Source of the DNA: JAHJEM01 sp043805315
GTDB lineage: Archaea > Nanobdellota > Nanobdellia > Woesearchaeales > JAHJEM01
NCBI GenBank assembly: GCA_043805315.1
Contig: JAZDID010000042.1
Span: forward strand, 1 to 5,618
DNA length: 5,618 nucleotides
Reading direction: 5' to 3'
Below the pieces are notes generated by a model that did not search any database, was not told the origin of the DNA, and was given only the letters and a program-made list of their open reading frames with translations. Positions 1 through 5,300 of this stretch are shown piece after piece. The stretch's first letter is position 1. Each line of letters opens with the position of its first letter. Position numbers and translations under genes: made by a program.

Positions 1-23
1 TCACGAGCCATTTCCCACCATAC

Positions 24-38
24 AGAAACATTTATATA
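24..38 (+). promoter_or_regulatory. vapBC promoter (BRE + TATA box)
   Basis: A purine-rich BRE-like stretch (AGAAACA, 24-30) is followed by TTTATATA at 31-38, a close match to the archaeal TATA consensus. A start about 25 bp downstream would fall near position 60, giving a roughly 30-nt leader before the ATG at 90. This is the only good TATA box before the first gene. Confidence 0.7.
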
Positions 39-54
39 TGGGTTATACTTTATA

Positions 55-66
55 TTAATTAATTAA
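55..66. promoter_or_regulatory. AT-only palindrome at the vapBC transcript start
   Basis: TTAATTAATTAA is a perfect 12-bp palindrome lying on the predicted transcription start, where a VapB-VapC complex would be expected to bind for autoregulation. The surrounding DNA is almost pure A/T, so such a palindrome can arise by chance. The operator role is inference from position. Confidence 0.35.
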
Positions 67-89
67 CTTTAAATTAAACGTAATGAGCC

Positions 90-311
90 ATGATCATCAC
101 CAAAACAAAGAAATGGGGGAACTCCATCGGCGTGCTTATCCCGAAGGAGGAGGTCAGGAACCTGAATCTCAAGGAAGATCAGGAGATCATGCTGGATGTC
201 ATCAAGAAAGGGAACTCCCTCAAAGAGCTGTTTGGCTTCGGCAAAGGGGATAAGATATCAAGAAAGGAATTCTTGACAACGAGAAAGCTCCTGGAAAGCA
301 AAAGGGTATGA
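90..311 (+). CDS. vapB: VapB antitoxin, AbrB/MazE-type swapped-hairpin DNA-binding protein
   Basis: This 73-aa protein is a type II antitoxin. Residues about 5-40 carry the AbrB/SpoVT pattern, with the KWGNSIGVLIPKE core followed by a basic/acidic hairpin strand (LNLKEDQEIML). In this family that domain dimerises and binds the operator. The C-terminal tail (about 44-73, with GFGKGDKISRKEF and a charged helix) is the segment that in related VapB proteins wraps around the PIN toxin. The ATG at 90 starts exactly at the AbrB domain; the nearby ATG at 83 is out of frame. No strong Shine-Dalgarno sequence is visible. The stop codon overlaps the next start as ATGA (308-311), which implies translational coupling to vapC. 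Other AbrB-family names (MazE-like) would fit equally well, but the PIN partner favours VapB. Confidence 0.88.
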   Translation: MIITKTKKWGNSIGVLIPKEEVRNLNLKEDQEIMLDVIKKGNSLKELFGFGKGDKISRKEFLTTRKLLESKRV

Positions 312-673
312 CGATGAAATGCCTGGACACCTATGCACTGGTGGAGATCCACAACGGCAATCCCCGTTTTGCCCATCTGCTCAATGATGATGTCGCAATC
401 ACAGATATAACAATGGCTGAATTCTATGCAGATCTGTACAGGAAACATGGGTTGAAGACCGCAGACTATTGGCACAAAAAGCTGAGTTTTCTCTGCATGC
501 CTGTTTCAAGGGATATCCTCGTAAAAGCAGTCCGGCTCAGGATTGACCATAAGAAGCAGAACTTCTCATTCTTTGATTGCGTCGGGTATATTTACGCAGG
601 AGAAAATAATATGCAGTTCGTGACCGGCGATAAGGAATTCAGGGGGATGAAGGGAATGGAGTTCATCACATAG
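308..673 (+). CDS. vapC: VapC toxin, PIN-domain ribonuclease
   Basis: This 121-aa single PIN domain is the usual length for VapC. The four expected acidic metal-binding residues can be placed: D7 (LDTYALVEI), E38 (TDITMAEFYADL), D90 (FSFFDCVGYIYA) and D108 (FVTGDKEFRGMKGMEFI). All are intact, so the nuclease should be active. Family members are Mg2+-dependent RNases that cut tRNA or rRNA and are held inactive by VapB. The start at 308 overlaps the vapB stop by 4 nt; an alternative in-frame ATG lies at 314, two codons later, and would also keep the domain whole. The gene ends 34 bp before the convergent nucleotidyltransferase gene. The short gap is T-rich on this strand, compatible with an archaeal U-tract terminator. 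The RNA target cannot be read from sequence. Confidence 0.88.
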   Translation: MTMKCLDTYALVEIHNGNPRFAHLLNDDVAITDITMAEFYADLYRKHGLKTADYWHKKLSFLCMPVSRDILVKAVRLRIDHKKQNFSFFDCVGYIYAGENNMQFVTGDKEFRGMKGMEFIT

Positions 674-707
674 AATCTGACCGGCTTTCTATTGTTTCTG
701 CTTAAAC

Positions 708-1496
708 CTACCTTTCTTTGCGAAGAAGATCATCAAGTTCATTTAGGAGATCATTGATGTCAGAGACGAGAGTAGTTGGTCTGAGCTGAAGAACTTGTCG
801 GACATTCTCTTCCATTCGGTCGGGGATGAACGTACAAAATTTATTTACAAACTGTACCTGACGTTTTTCTCCAGGATGCGGTATCCTGTTGATTGCGAAA
901 AGAATGTCGAAGTAACTCGCCAGCAGCGCAGTAACCCTGTGGTTAACGGATACGAAGTCGTCTCTTGCTATAGCTAGCTCTATTTGATATAGATAAGATG
1001 ATGAGAGCTTGCGAAGCACTGGAAGATTTTTCTGAATGATCGCATTACGTAATGCTTCGGGATAAGATCCTTTGGCAAGTTTGAGCAATTCCTGATACCA
1101 CCCGTTACGGTCAAAAATCGATTTTGAAGATCTTACCGAGTGCCAAAGACACGTTGAATATCCAAGAGAAGCTTCATGTCTTTTAAGGATGCGATCGAGC
1201 TGATCCTCAATCCATCGTGTTGTTCGGTACGTAACCTCAACCAATAAACCGCTTTCTCTTTCAATCCAAGCGTCGCCTGGTTCCCAGAAATCGTTATCAA
1301 TCTCAATCAAATCTGAGCGGTTCCGTGCAATCTCAGAACGTGCCGGCAATGGAATTCCATGTTGACTATAAACATAAAGATCAAGATCGGATTTCATGTC
1401 GGCACAACCTGTGGCATTTGATCCAGCAATGCTCACAGCAACAACCTCAGGAATCTCTTTAAATGCATTCGCAATTAATTGTGGGGTCGTTATCAT
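708..1496 (-). CDS. Nucleotidyltransferase, DUF4037-like (minimal NTase fold plus helical domain)
   Basis: This 262-aa protein begins with a Pol-beta/aminoglycoside-type nucleotidyltransferase motif. It has GSNATG (25-30) and then SDLDL with paired metal ligands D37 and D39. A plausible third carboxylate is E87 in the LLVEVTYR strand. The C-terminal half is helical, and its stretch at about 160-212 (YLYQIELAIARDDF...ASYFDILFAINRIPHPGEKR) resembles the DUF4037 domain. Such proteins are predicted to move a nucleotidyl group onto a small molecule or macromolecule, but I do not know this one's substrate. The family is related to drug-modifying adenylyltransferases, which does not prove resistance. 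No signal peptide or membrane segment is visible. The ATG at 1496 lies about 22 bp from its own TATA box, so the mRNA is probably leaderless and separate from recJ. Arginine codons are somewhat richer in CGN than in the flanking genes, a weak hint of acquisition. Confidence 0.78.
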   Translation of the reverse strand: MITTPQLIANAFKEIPEVVAVSIAGSNATGCADMKSDLDLYVYSQHGIPLPARSEIARNRSDLIEIDNDFWEPGDAWIERESGLLVEVTYRTTRWIEDQLDRILKRHEASLGYSTCLWHSVRSSKSIFDRNGWYQELLKLAKGSYPEALRNAIIQKNLPVLRKLSSSYLYQIELAIARDDFVSVNHRVTALLASYFDILFAINRIPHPGEKRQVQFVNKFCTFIPDRMEENVRQVLQLRPTTLVSDINDLLNELDDLLRKER

Positions 1497-1516
1497 AAGT
1501 TAACAAAAGGAAGAAT

Positions 1517-1528
1517 CCATATAAAAAA
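1517..1528 (-). promoter_or_regulatory. TATA box of the nucleotidyltransferase gene
   Basis: On the minus strand TTTTTTATATGG (1528 down to 1517) is a TATA-like element. Its expected start site, about 25 bp downstream, coincides with the ATG at 1496. This suggests a leaderless transcript and separates the gene from the rps15-recJ unit upstream. Confidence 0.55.
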
Positions 1529-1573
1529 GTATGTCTTTTTTGACTGAGTACACCGTTTTTAGACAATCAGAGT

Positions 1574-1588
1574 AAATGCGAAGCATTT
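1574..1588 (-). terminator. Hairpin downstream of recJ
   Basis: AAATGC-GAA-GCATTT on the plus strand is a perfect 6-bp stem with a 3-nt loop, beginning 15 bp past the recJ stop. Its core GCGAAGC is a well-known unusually stable DNA mini-hairpin sequence. No U-tract follows directly on the minus strand (a T6 run appears only at 1523-1528), so calling it a terminator or 3'-end stabiliser is tentative. Confidence 0.3.
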
Positions 1589-1603
1589 CTACAGAGCCGT
1601 CCG

Positions 1604-3016
1604 CTACACAGTCTCTTCCATCCCTGCCATCTCCAGTATCGGCAGTGCCTGGCTGATGAACAGCTTCTCTTTCTCAGTCGGAATCACTGCACCTGCTGCA
1701 TTGAAGTGCCCGCCTGCCTCTCTGCCGATGCCTTTGGTCATCTCCATCACCAGCTCTTTCAGGTTGATGCTAGTGTTCTTGCCTGAGATGCGCAATGATA
1801 TTTTTGTGGTCTTGTCCAGGCTCTGGGCCATGGCAAGGAAAAGATAATGCGGCGGGTAATTGTTCGACTTGGACAGTATCGAGGCGATCGTGCCGATCAT
1901 GGTAGACAGGATCTTGTCCTCTGCATTGATGAGTAGGTACGTTTCCTTGGCAATGACCTGCTTTTGCTCGGGTTCGCCTTTCTTCTTTTCAATCCAATTG
2001 ATCGCTTCCATGATCATGCGCTTGTACTCAGCAAGGCATCTCAAAGTTTTCTCCTTCATCTTCTTGTCCCCCAGGCATGCGCCGATGCCGACTGATGCCC
2101 TGTTCAGCCTGCCGCACGCGTTCAGCATGGTGGAGAACTCCCGGGCGTCAGAAAAAGGGCCGTCCTCTTTCAGAAGGACATAGACGTTGGTGAAGATGTC
2201 CTCAGGGTTTTTCTCCTCGAGACGGGACAAGACGATCCCTGCAATGAGGTTTTTCTTTTCTTCCTCTGCAAGGTCGTCCAGCAGCTTCCATCCTGAGCCT
2301 TTTTTCGGGTTGATCTTCAATGATTTGAGGAACTGGATGGCGCCTGATTCCGATCCTGTCACTCCGGGGATGATGAGCTCAGAGCTGTATGCCAGCAGCT
2401 TGTGTATTGGCCGGGACTGCAGGCCGAAGAACCTGAGGCCTTTCCTGACCTCGATGAGCTTTTTCTCGACGGCGATTCGCAGTATCCTTTCATTCAGCTC
2501 CTTGAATCCCTGTGATTCCTGGACATCGCCTAACGCGCCGATGATCGCGATGTGCGCCATGTCCTCGTTCCGCTTGTTGAGCGCTGTCGCGAAATGGAAT
2601 GCCACACCCGCCCCTGAGATCTCAGTGCTCCCGTCGATGCCGAAGTCGTGCGGGTTGAGGGAATGGAATGACGGGTGCGGCTTGACTTTGGTCGGGTGAT
2701 GGTCAAGGATGAACACTGTCTTCTGGTGCAGGTGCCTGTTGAGGTCCTGCATCTGACCTGCGCCGAAGTCAGCGAAGACGTATGTGGCGTAGGACTCCTC
2801 TGCAAGGCCCCTGATGATGCTCTCGCTCAGGTTCGGGAAGATGGAGAGGGAATAGGGGATATTCTCCTGGTTCAGGGCGCGCACAAGAATCGCGCAGGCG
2901 CAGATGCCGTCGCAGTCGTGATGGCTCACTACCCGGATGGTTTGGCGTTTCGGCAGGGCTCTGAATGCCAGGACCATGCTCCTGATATGCTCCTCGAACT
3001 CAGCAAGCTGTCTCAT
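1604..3016 (-). CDS. Archaeal RecJ-like DHH/DHHA1 nuclease (GAN-type)
   Basis: This 470-aa single-strand exonuclease of the DHH family matches the size of archaeal RecJ-like/GAN proteins. In better-studied archaea these associate with the GINS-CMG replisome or act in repair. All DHH motifs are present: motif I SHHDCDG (31-37, ligands H33, D34, D36), motif II D83 (VFADFG), motif III DHH at 105-107 and motif IV D164 (GALGD). The C-terminal DHHA1 substrate-binding domain ends with GREAGGHFNAAG (431-442). The catalytic set is complete and no frameshift is seen. The ATG at 3016 is preceded by AGGAG with no spacer, which is unusual; the next Met (codon 14) has a similar adjacent AGGAGC, and no upstream in-frame start exists because a TGA intervenes. 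It follows rps15 by 46 bp on the same strand, so the two are probably co-transcribed. This linkage is common in archaea, where an eS1 (S3Ae) gene often follows; here it does not. Confidence 0.9.
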   Translation of the reverse strand: MRQLAEFEEHIRSMVLAFRALPKRQTIRVVSHHDCDGICACAILVRALNQENIPYSLSIFPNLSESIIRGLAEESYATYVFADFGAGQMQDLNRHLHQKTVFILDHHPTKVKPHPSFHSLNPHDFGIDGSTEISGAGVAFHFATALNKRNEDMAHIAIIGALGDVQESQGFKELNERILRIAVEKKLIEVRKGLRFFGLQSRPIHKLLAYSSELIIPGVTGSESGAIQFLKSLKINPKKGSGWKLLDDLAEEEKKNLIAGIVLSRLEEKNPEDIFTNVYVLLKEDGPFSDAREFSTMLNACGRLNRASVGIGACLGDKKMKEKTLRCLAEYKRMIMEAINWIEKKKGEPEQKQVIAKETYLLINAEDKILSTMIGTIASILSKSNNYPPHYLFLAMAQSLDKTTKISLRISGKNTSINLKELVMEMTKGIGREAGGHFNAAGAVIPTEKEKLFISQALPILEMAGMEETV

Positions 3017-3062
3017 CTCCTGATTCCCGTGATTTCATCCCGTGTCCTGTGTTATGCTGTAT

Positions 3063-3518
3063 TTATGATGTGTAGATCTTCGCCTTTTCAGGGTCGTACT
3101 GCCAGTTCTCCGGCAGGATCTTGTTCCGCTTGTAGTATTTGGACAGCCGCATGATCTTGCTCTCGGTCAGTTTCAATCCTAGCCGTGCTGGCTGGTCTTT
3201 CTTGTTCTCTGCAAGATGCTTCCTGATGAACAGGGATTTCCTGATGAGGTAATAGAGGTCTTCCGGGATGTCCCGGCCGAGCTTCTTCTCCTTGAGGATG
3301 AGCGTGATCGACTTGCTCGTGATGAGCTTGGAGTCAGGGATGCCGTACTCGTCCCGCAGGTAGATGCCGATCTGCGAAGGGGATTTTCCCTCCTTGCCGT
3401 ATTTTGAGATCAGCAATTCCACTTCCTTCGGCTTGTACTTGAGCCAAGACGGGACTGACTTCTTAATCGGCTTCTTGCTGCCGCTCTTTCCTCGTGCTCC
3501 TGAATGCATTCGTGCCAT
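3063..3518 (-). CDS. rps15: Small-subunit ribosomal protein uS15 (archaeal S15/eukaryotic S13 type)
   Basis: This 151-aa protein has the archaeal/eukaryal form of S15. It has a basic N-terminal extension (MARMHSGARGKSGSKKP, 1-17), an S13-type N-terminal domain with the SQIGIYLRDEYGIPD segment, and the rRNA-binding S15 helical bundle. The latter includes LIRKSLFIRKHLAENKKD (about 90-108), KLTESKIMRLSKYYKR (115-130) and LPENWQYDPEKAKIY near the end. It binds the central domain of 16S rRNA early in small-subunit assembly. The start at 3518 gives the conserved MARMH N-terminus and is preceded by a GAGG Shine-Dalgarno sequence at 3530-3527. It heads the rps15-recJ unit and has a TATA box and a structured leader of about 75 nt. 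No terminator separates it from the toxin-antitoxin pair upstream, so read-through from that operon is possible. Confidence 0.95.
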   Translation of the reverse strand: MARMHSGARGKSGSKKPIKKSVPSWLKYKPKEVELLISKYGKEGKSPSQIGIYLRDEYGIPDSKLITSKSITLILKEKKLGRDIPEDLYYLIRKSLFIRKHLAENKKDQPARLGLKLTESKIMRLSKYYKRNKILPENWQYDPEKAKIYTS

Positions 3519-3530
3519 GCCTTGTACCTC

Positions 3531-3559
3531 GGATAATCAGAATTAGGATCCTGTTATCC
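3531..3559 (-). promoter_or_regulatory. rps15 leader hairpin next to the ribosome binding site
   Basis: On the minus strand GGATAA-CAG pairs with CTG-A-TTATCC. This makes a 9-bp stem with one bulged A and a 10-nt loop (GATCCTAATT). The stem ends directly against the GAGG Shine-Dalgarno sequence (3530-3527), 12 nt before the start codon. The position suits translational control, for example S15 autoregulation, but no archaeal example with this structure is known to me. Confidence 0.4.
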
Positions 3560-3562
3560 AGC

Positions 3563-3588
3563 ATACGCGAGCCGATTGACCAGCGTAT
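3563..3588 (-). promoter_or_regulatory. Upstream hairpin of the rps15 leader
   Basis: ATACGC and GCGTAT form a perfect 6-bp stem around a 14-nt loop, lying only 3 nt upstream of the second hairpin. Together the two cover most of the predicted rps15 leader (about 3594-3519). The role is unknown. Confidence 0.35.
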
Positions 3589-3614
3589 CTTTCAGCAGAA
3601 GGGAGAGGGGAGGG

Positions 3615-3624
3615 GTTTTTAAAG
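3615..3624 (-). promoter_or_regulatory. rps15 TATA box
   Basis: Reading the minus strand, CTTTAAAAAC (3624-3615) is an archaeal TATA-like element. It predicts a transcript start near 3594 and a leader of about 75 nt. The flank upstream is A-rich but not a textbook BRE. Confidence 0.5.
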
Positions 3625-3651
3625 GTTGTGCTGTTTTTTTTGAATTGCTTT

Positions 3652-3966
3652 TTATTTGGTTGATTCTTCAACCACGAGCTTGATGCCGTCCTCTTCCGGT
3701 CTGAGAAGGATGTCTTCCCCTTTCTTGAGTCTATAGCTCTTCACGAGGTTGTTTGGCAGTCTGACGCCCAGGCCAGCGCCGACTTTGATGATTTTGACCT
3801 CTTTCTCCATCTGCTTTCTCAATGAGCCGATTGCAGTCTTGAGCTGCTTGCTGTCTGTGATGTTGAAGCCGCATTTCTTGCAATGCAACGAGTCGACACT
3901 CAGGCCGTAACCTATGTCATACTTGACATGCTCCATCACTGATTTACACTGGGGGCATTTTTTCAT
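3652..3966 (-). CDS. Antitoxin with YgiT/MqsA-like zinc finger fused to an AbrB DNA-binding domain
   Basis: I start this 104-aa protein at the ATG at 3966. That ATG overlaps the upstream gene's stop as ATGA and has GAGGAG 3 nt upstream (3975-3970). A longer reading from 4002 adds only 12 poorly motivated residues. The N-terminal 35 residues hold two CxxC knuckles, C4-PQ-C7 and C29-KK-C32, as in the zinc-binding half of MqsA/YgiT antitoxins that grips the toxin. After a basic linker helix (about 39-56), residues 57-99 form an AbrB/SpoVT hairpin (KIIKVGAGLGVRLPNNLV...LKKGEDILLRPEEDGIKLV). This replaces the HTH that MqsA normally carries. By inference it neutralises the DUF4258-like partner and represses the operon through the palindrome at 4231-4250. 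It could alternatively be a plain AbrB regulator, but gene pairing argues for an antitoxin. Confidence 0.8.
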   Translation of the reverse strand: MKKCPQCKSVMEHVKYDIGYGLSVDSLHCKKCGFNITDSKQLKTAIGSLRKQMEKEVKIIKVGAGLGVRLPNNLVKSYRLKKGEDILLRPEEDGIKLVVEESTK

Positions 3967-4214
3967 GGTCTCCTCATGATCTTGAATGCATTGATGATCC
4001 ATACTGTGCCGGTGAGCTCATCGTTTCTGGTATGAACCTCAATCATGTATTTCTTGAACTTCTTAATATAAGTGAACCTGTCTTTTCCCAAGCGGAGATT
4101 TGGATGCGTCTTTGAAGGCGAGAGAATTGTGCTGATCACCATATCCCATTCTACCTCTGCATGCTCTTCGAGATAATGACGGGTCGGCTTGATGCTCACT
4201 TTTCCAATTTGCAC
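3963..4214 (-). CDS. DUF4258-like putative toxin (RelE/BrnT-type small RNase fold suspected)
   Basis: This 83-aa protein is small and basic. Its layout is typical of DUF4258: a helix with HAEVEWDMVISTIL (18-31), a loop with a conserved-looking SPSKTHPNLR, then strands RFTYIKKFKKYMIEVHTR (46-63) and TGTVWIINAFKIMR (68-81). DUF4258 proteins are frequently paired with zinc-finger antitoxins and are thought to be RelE-superfamily toxins. I cannot assign catalytic residues with confidence; H18, R46, H61 and K78 are candidates. The start is a GTG at 4214, chosen because GAGGAG stands 5 nt upstream (4225-4220). The stop overlaps the next ATG by 4 nt. Toxin-first order is the same as in mqsRA and higBA. 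Its promoter and operator lie immediately upstream, so this is the first gene of a two-gene operon. Confidence 0.72.
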   Translation of the reverse strand: MQIGKVSIKPTRHYLEEHAEVEWDMVISTILSPSKTHPNLRLGKDRFTYIKKFKKYMIEVHTRNDELTGTVWIINAFKIMRRP

Positions 4215-4230
4215 AGTCTCTCCTCAACAT

Positions 4231-4250
4231 AGTATACTTTAAAGTATACT
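4231..4250. promoter_or_regulatory. Perfect 20-bp palindromic operator of the toxin-antitoxin operon
   Basis: AGTATACT-TTAA-AGTATACT is a perfect palindrome. Each 8-bp half is itself palindromic, so it is at once a direct and an inverted repeat. It sits between the TATA box (4260-4253) and the start codon (4214) and covers the predicted transcript start near 4231. Binding there would block initiation. The AbrB domain of the downstream antitoxin is the likely ligand, by inference. Confidence 0.75.
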
Positions 4251-4252
4251 TA

Positions 4253-4266
4253 TTTATATACTTTTT
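4253..4266 (-). promoter_or_regulatory. Promoter (BRE + TATA) of the DUF4258/zinc-finger-AbrB operon
   Basis: On the minus strand AAAAAG (BRE-like, 4266-4261) precedes TATATAAA (4260-4253). The TATA box overlaps the last codon and the TAA stop of xerA (4256-4254), so promoter and coding sequence share bases. The predicted start near 4231 gives a leader of roughly 17 nt that includes the GAGGAG ribosome binding site. Confidence 0.7.
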
Positions 4267-5096
4267 GATTCTGGTAGCTCATCATACGGGCTCTTCACCT
4301 TGATCATCGCCGGCGATGCTGCATGCACATATACCATTGTCGTCTCAGCGCTGTTATGGCCAAGCAAAGGCTGTACTGCAGCGACGTCATAGCCGTTCTC
4401 GATCAGGTGCGTGGCAAAGCTGTGGCGAAGCGTATGCGGGTGCACATGTTTCTCAATACCTGCTCTCTTTGCAGCCTGTTTCACAATCACTTCCACGCTG
4501 CGGGTGTGCAGGTGCCTTCCTTTTCTTCCAGGAAACAGGTAAGAGTCAGGAGTACTGCACAAAGCGGCAACATGCGCTTTTAATTTTTCTGCAATACATC
4601 GGGCAATGATAAACGGCCTGTCCTTTCTTCCCTTGCCTTTCCGAACCCATCCGATGCCTCTCTCAAATTCGAGGTCTTTTTTCTGCAAACTCACTGCTTC
4701 ACTCACCCGCAAGCCTGCAGAGTACAGCAATTCCAGAATCAGCTTGTGCGTGGAATTTTCTACTGCATTGAATAAGCGGATGACTTCCTCTTTTGTCAAG
4801 AACACAGGTAAAGTTTTTGGAGTTTTGGAATAATGAATCCTCAACATGATCCTCTTGCATAGGATTTCCTCAAACACGAACTTCAAGGCGTTCAAGTGCA
4901 CATTCAGCGTACTTCCTGTCAGTCCCCTTTCTACCAGAACATCCATATAGTCCTTGATGTCCTTCTTTGTGACCTTTCTCCAATCCTTCTTGCAATACTG
5001 CATAAACTTTCTCACGCAAAACGCATACGTCACGATCGTCCTCTGGCTCAACCCTCTCCGCAATCCTTCTTTCTTCAACTCATACAAGATATCCAT
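4254..5096 (-). CDS. xerA: XerA-like tyrosine site-specific recombinase
   Basis: This 280-aa protein is close to the length of the archaeal chromosome-dimer resolvase XerA. Residues 1 to about 85 form the SAM-like core-binding domain (LSQRTIVTYAFCVRKFMQYC...STLNVHLNALKFVFEEIL). Residues from about 95 form the catalytic domain. The full catalytic set is present: R130 (YSAGLRVSEA), K155 (KGKGRKDR), H221 and R224 (HPHTLRHSFATHL), H247 (LLGHNSAETT) and nucleophile Y256 (MVYVH). The short C-terminal tail (about 260-280) fits the helix that Xer proteins exchange between protomers. Family members recombine dif-like sites of two 11-bp arms and a short spacer. No convincing dif site is visible nearby. 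A TATA-like element 25-35 bp upstream predicts a nearly leaderless mRNA. It could instead be an integrase of a mobile element, but there is no att repeat or cargo signature in view. It lacks the insert typical of integron integrases. Confidence 0.9.
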   Translation of the reverse strand: MDILYELKKEGLRRGLSQRTIVTYAFCVRKFMQYCKKDWRKVTKKDIKDYMDVLVERGLTGSTLNVHLNALKFVFEEILCKRIMLRIHYSKTPKTLPVFLTKEEVIRLFNAVENSTHKLILELLYSAGLRVSEAVSLQKKDLEFERGIGWVRKGKGRKDRPFIIARCIAEKLKAHVAALCSTPDSYLFPGRKGRHLHTRSVEVIVKQAAKRAGIEKHVHPHTLRHSFATHLIENGYDVAAVQPLLGHNSAETTMVYVHAASPAMIKVKSPYDELPESKSI

Positions 5097-5122
5097 GAAA
5101 AAAGGATAGAATGAACTTATTC

Positions 5123-5133
5123 ATAAATTTAAG
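5123..5133 (-). promoter_or_regulatory. xerA TATA box
   Basis: On the minus strand CTTAAATTTAT (5133-5123) is TATA-like. A start 25 bp downstream lies within about 6 nt of the ATG at 5096, so a nearly leaderless transcript is predicted. No Shine-Dalgarno sequence precedes the ATG, which agrees. Confidence 0.45.
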
Positions 5134-5150
5134 GGTGAAAAAAGACGTAT

Positions 5151-5171
5151 TTTTACGAAAAAACCGTAAAA
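5151..5171. repeat. Inverted repeat upstream of the xerA promoter (7-7-7)
   Basis: TTTTACG (5151-5157) and CGTAAAA (5165-5171) form a perfect 7-bp inverted repeat around the spacer AAAAAAC. It lies just upstream of the xerA TATA box, where a regulator or a recombinase could bind. Arms stop matching after 7 bp, short of the 11-bp arms of a dif site. Confidence 0.5.
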
Positions 5172-5241
5172 TATTCAATAATCCCAATAATTACTTTAAA
5201 ATAAAGACAAAAAATCAATAAATGGCCTTTCCTAAACCTGG

Positions 5242-5287
5242 TTTATATGCGCTATACCTGCGGAATTCGCAATACATCGCATATAAA
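5242..5287. repeat. Concentric 46-bp dyad with 10-bp perfect arms
   Basis: TTTATATGCG (5242-5251) is the exact reverse complement of CGCATATAAA (5278-5287). Nested at the same centre is a second inverted pair, TGCG-GAATT-CGCA (5259-5271). Each outer arm also resembles a TATA box, so the element contains two inward-facing TATA-like signals. It could be a paired promoter, a dimeric regulator site or a cruciform-forming element. No gene can be attached to it. Confidence 0.6.
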
Positions 5288-5300
5288 GAGTTATGCACAA

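Noticed and set aside
179..475. Minus-strand open frame across vapB and vapC
   Set aside because: It lies antisense to two well-supported genes and has no domain or promoter of its own.
1656..3154. Several plus-strand frames and one minus-strand frame (2530-2805) overlapping recJ
   Set aside because: They are shadows of the recJ coding sequence; the translations are low-complexity and match no family I know.
3519..3600. C/D box RNA in the rps15 leader
   Set aside because: CTGA boxes occur, but there is no RTGATGA C box to pair with them.
3967..4002. Longer start of the zinc-finger antitoxin at 4002
   Set aside because: The ATG at 3966 has a GAGGAG site and the ATGA overlap with the toxin gene, and starts just before the first cysteine knuckle.
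5097..5175. dif site for XerA
   Set aside because: The only inverted repeat has 7-bp arms and a 7-bp spacer; it lacks two 11-bp arms around a 6-bp spacer and does not resemble archaeal dif sequences that I remember.
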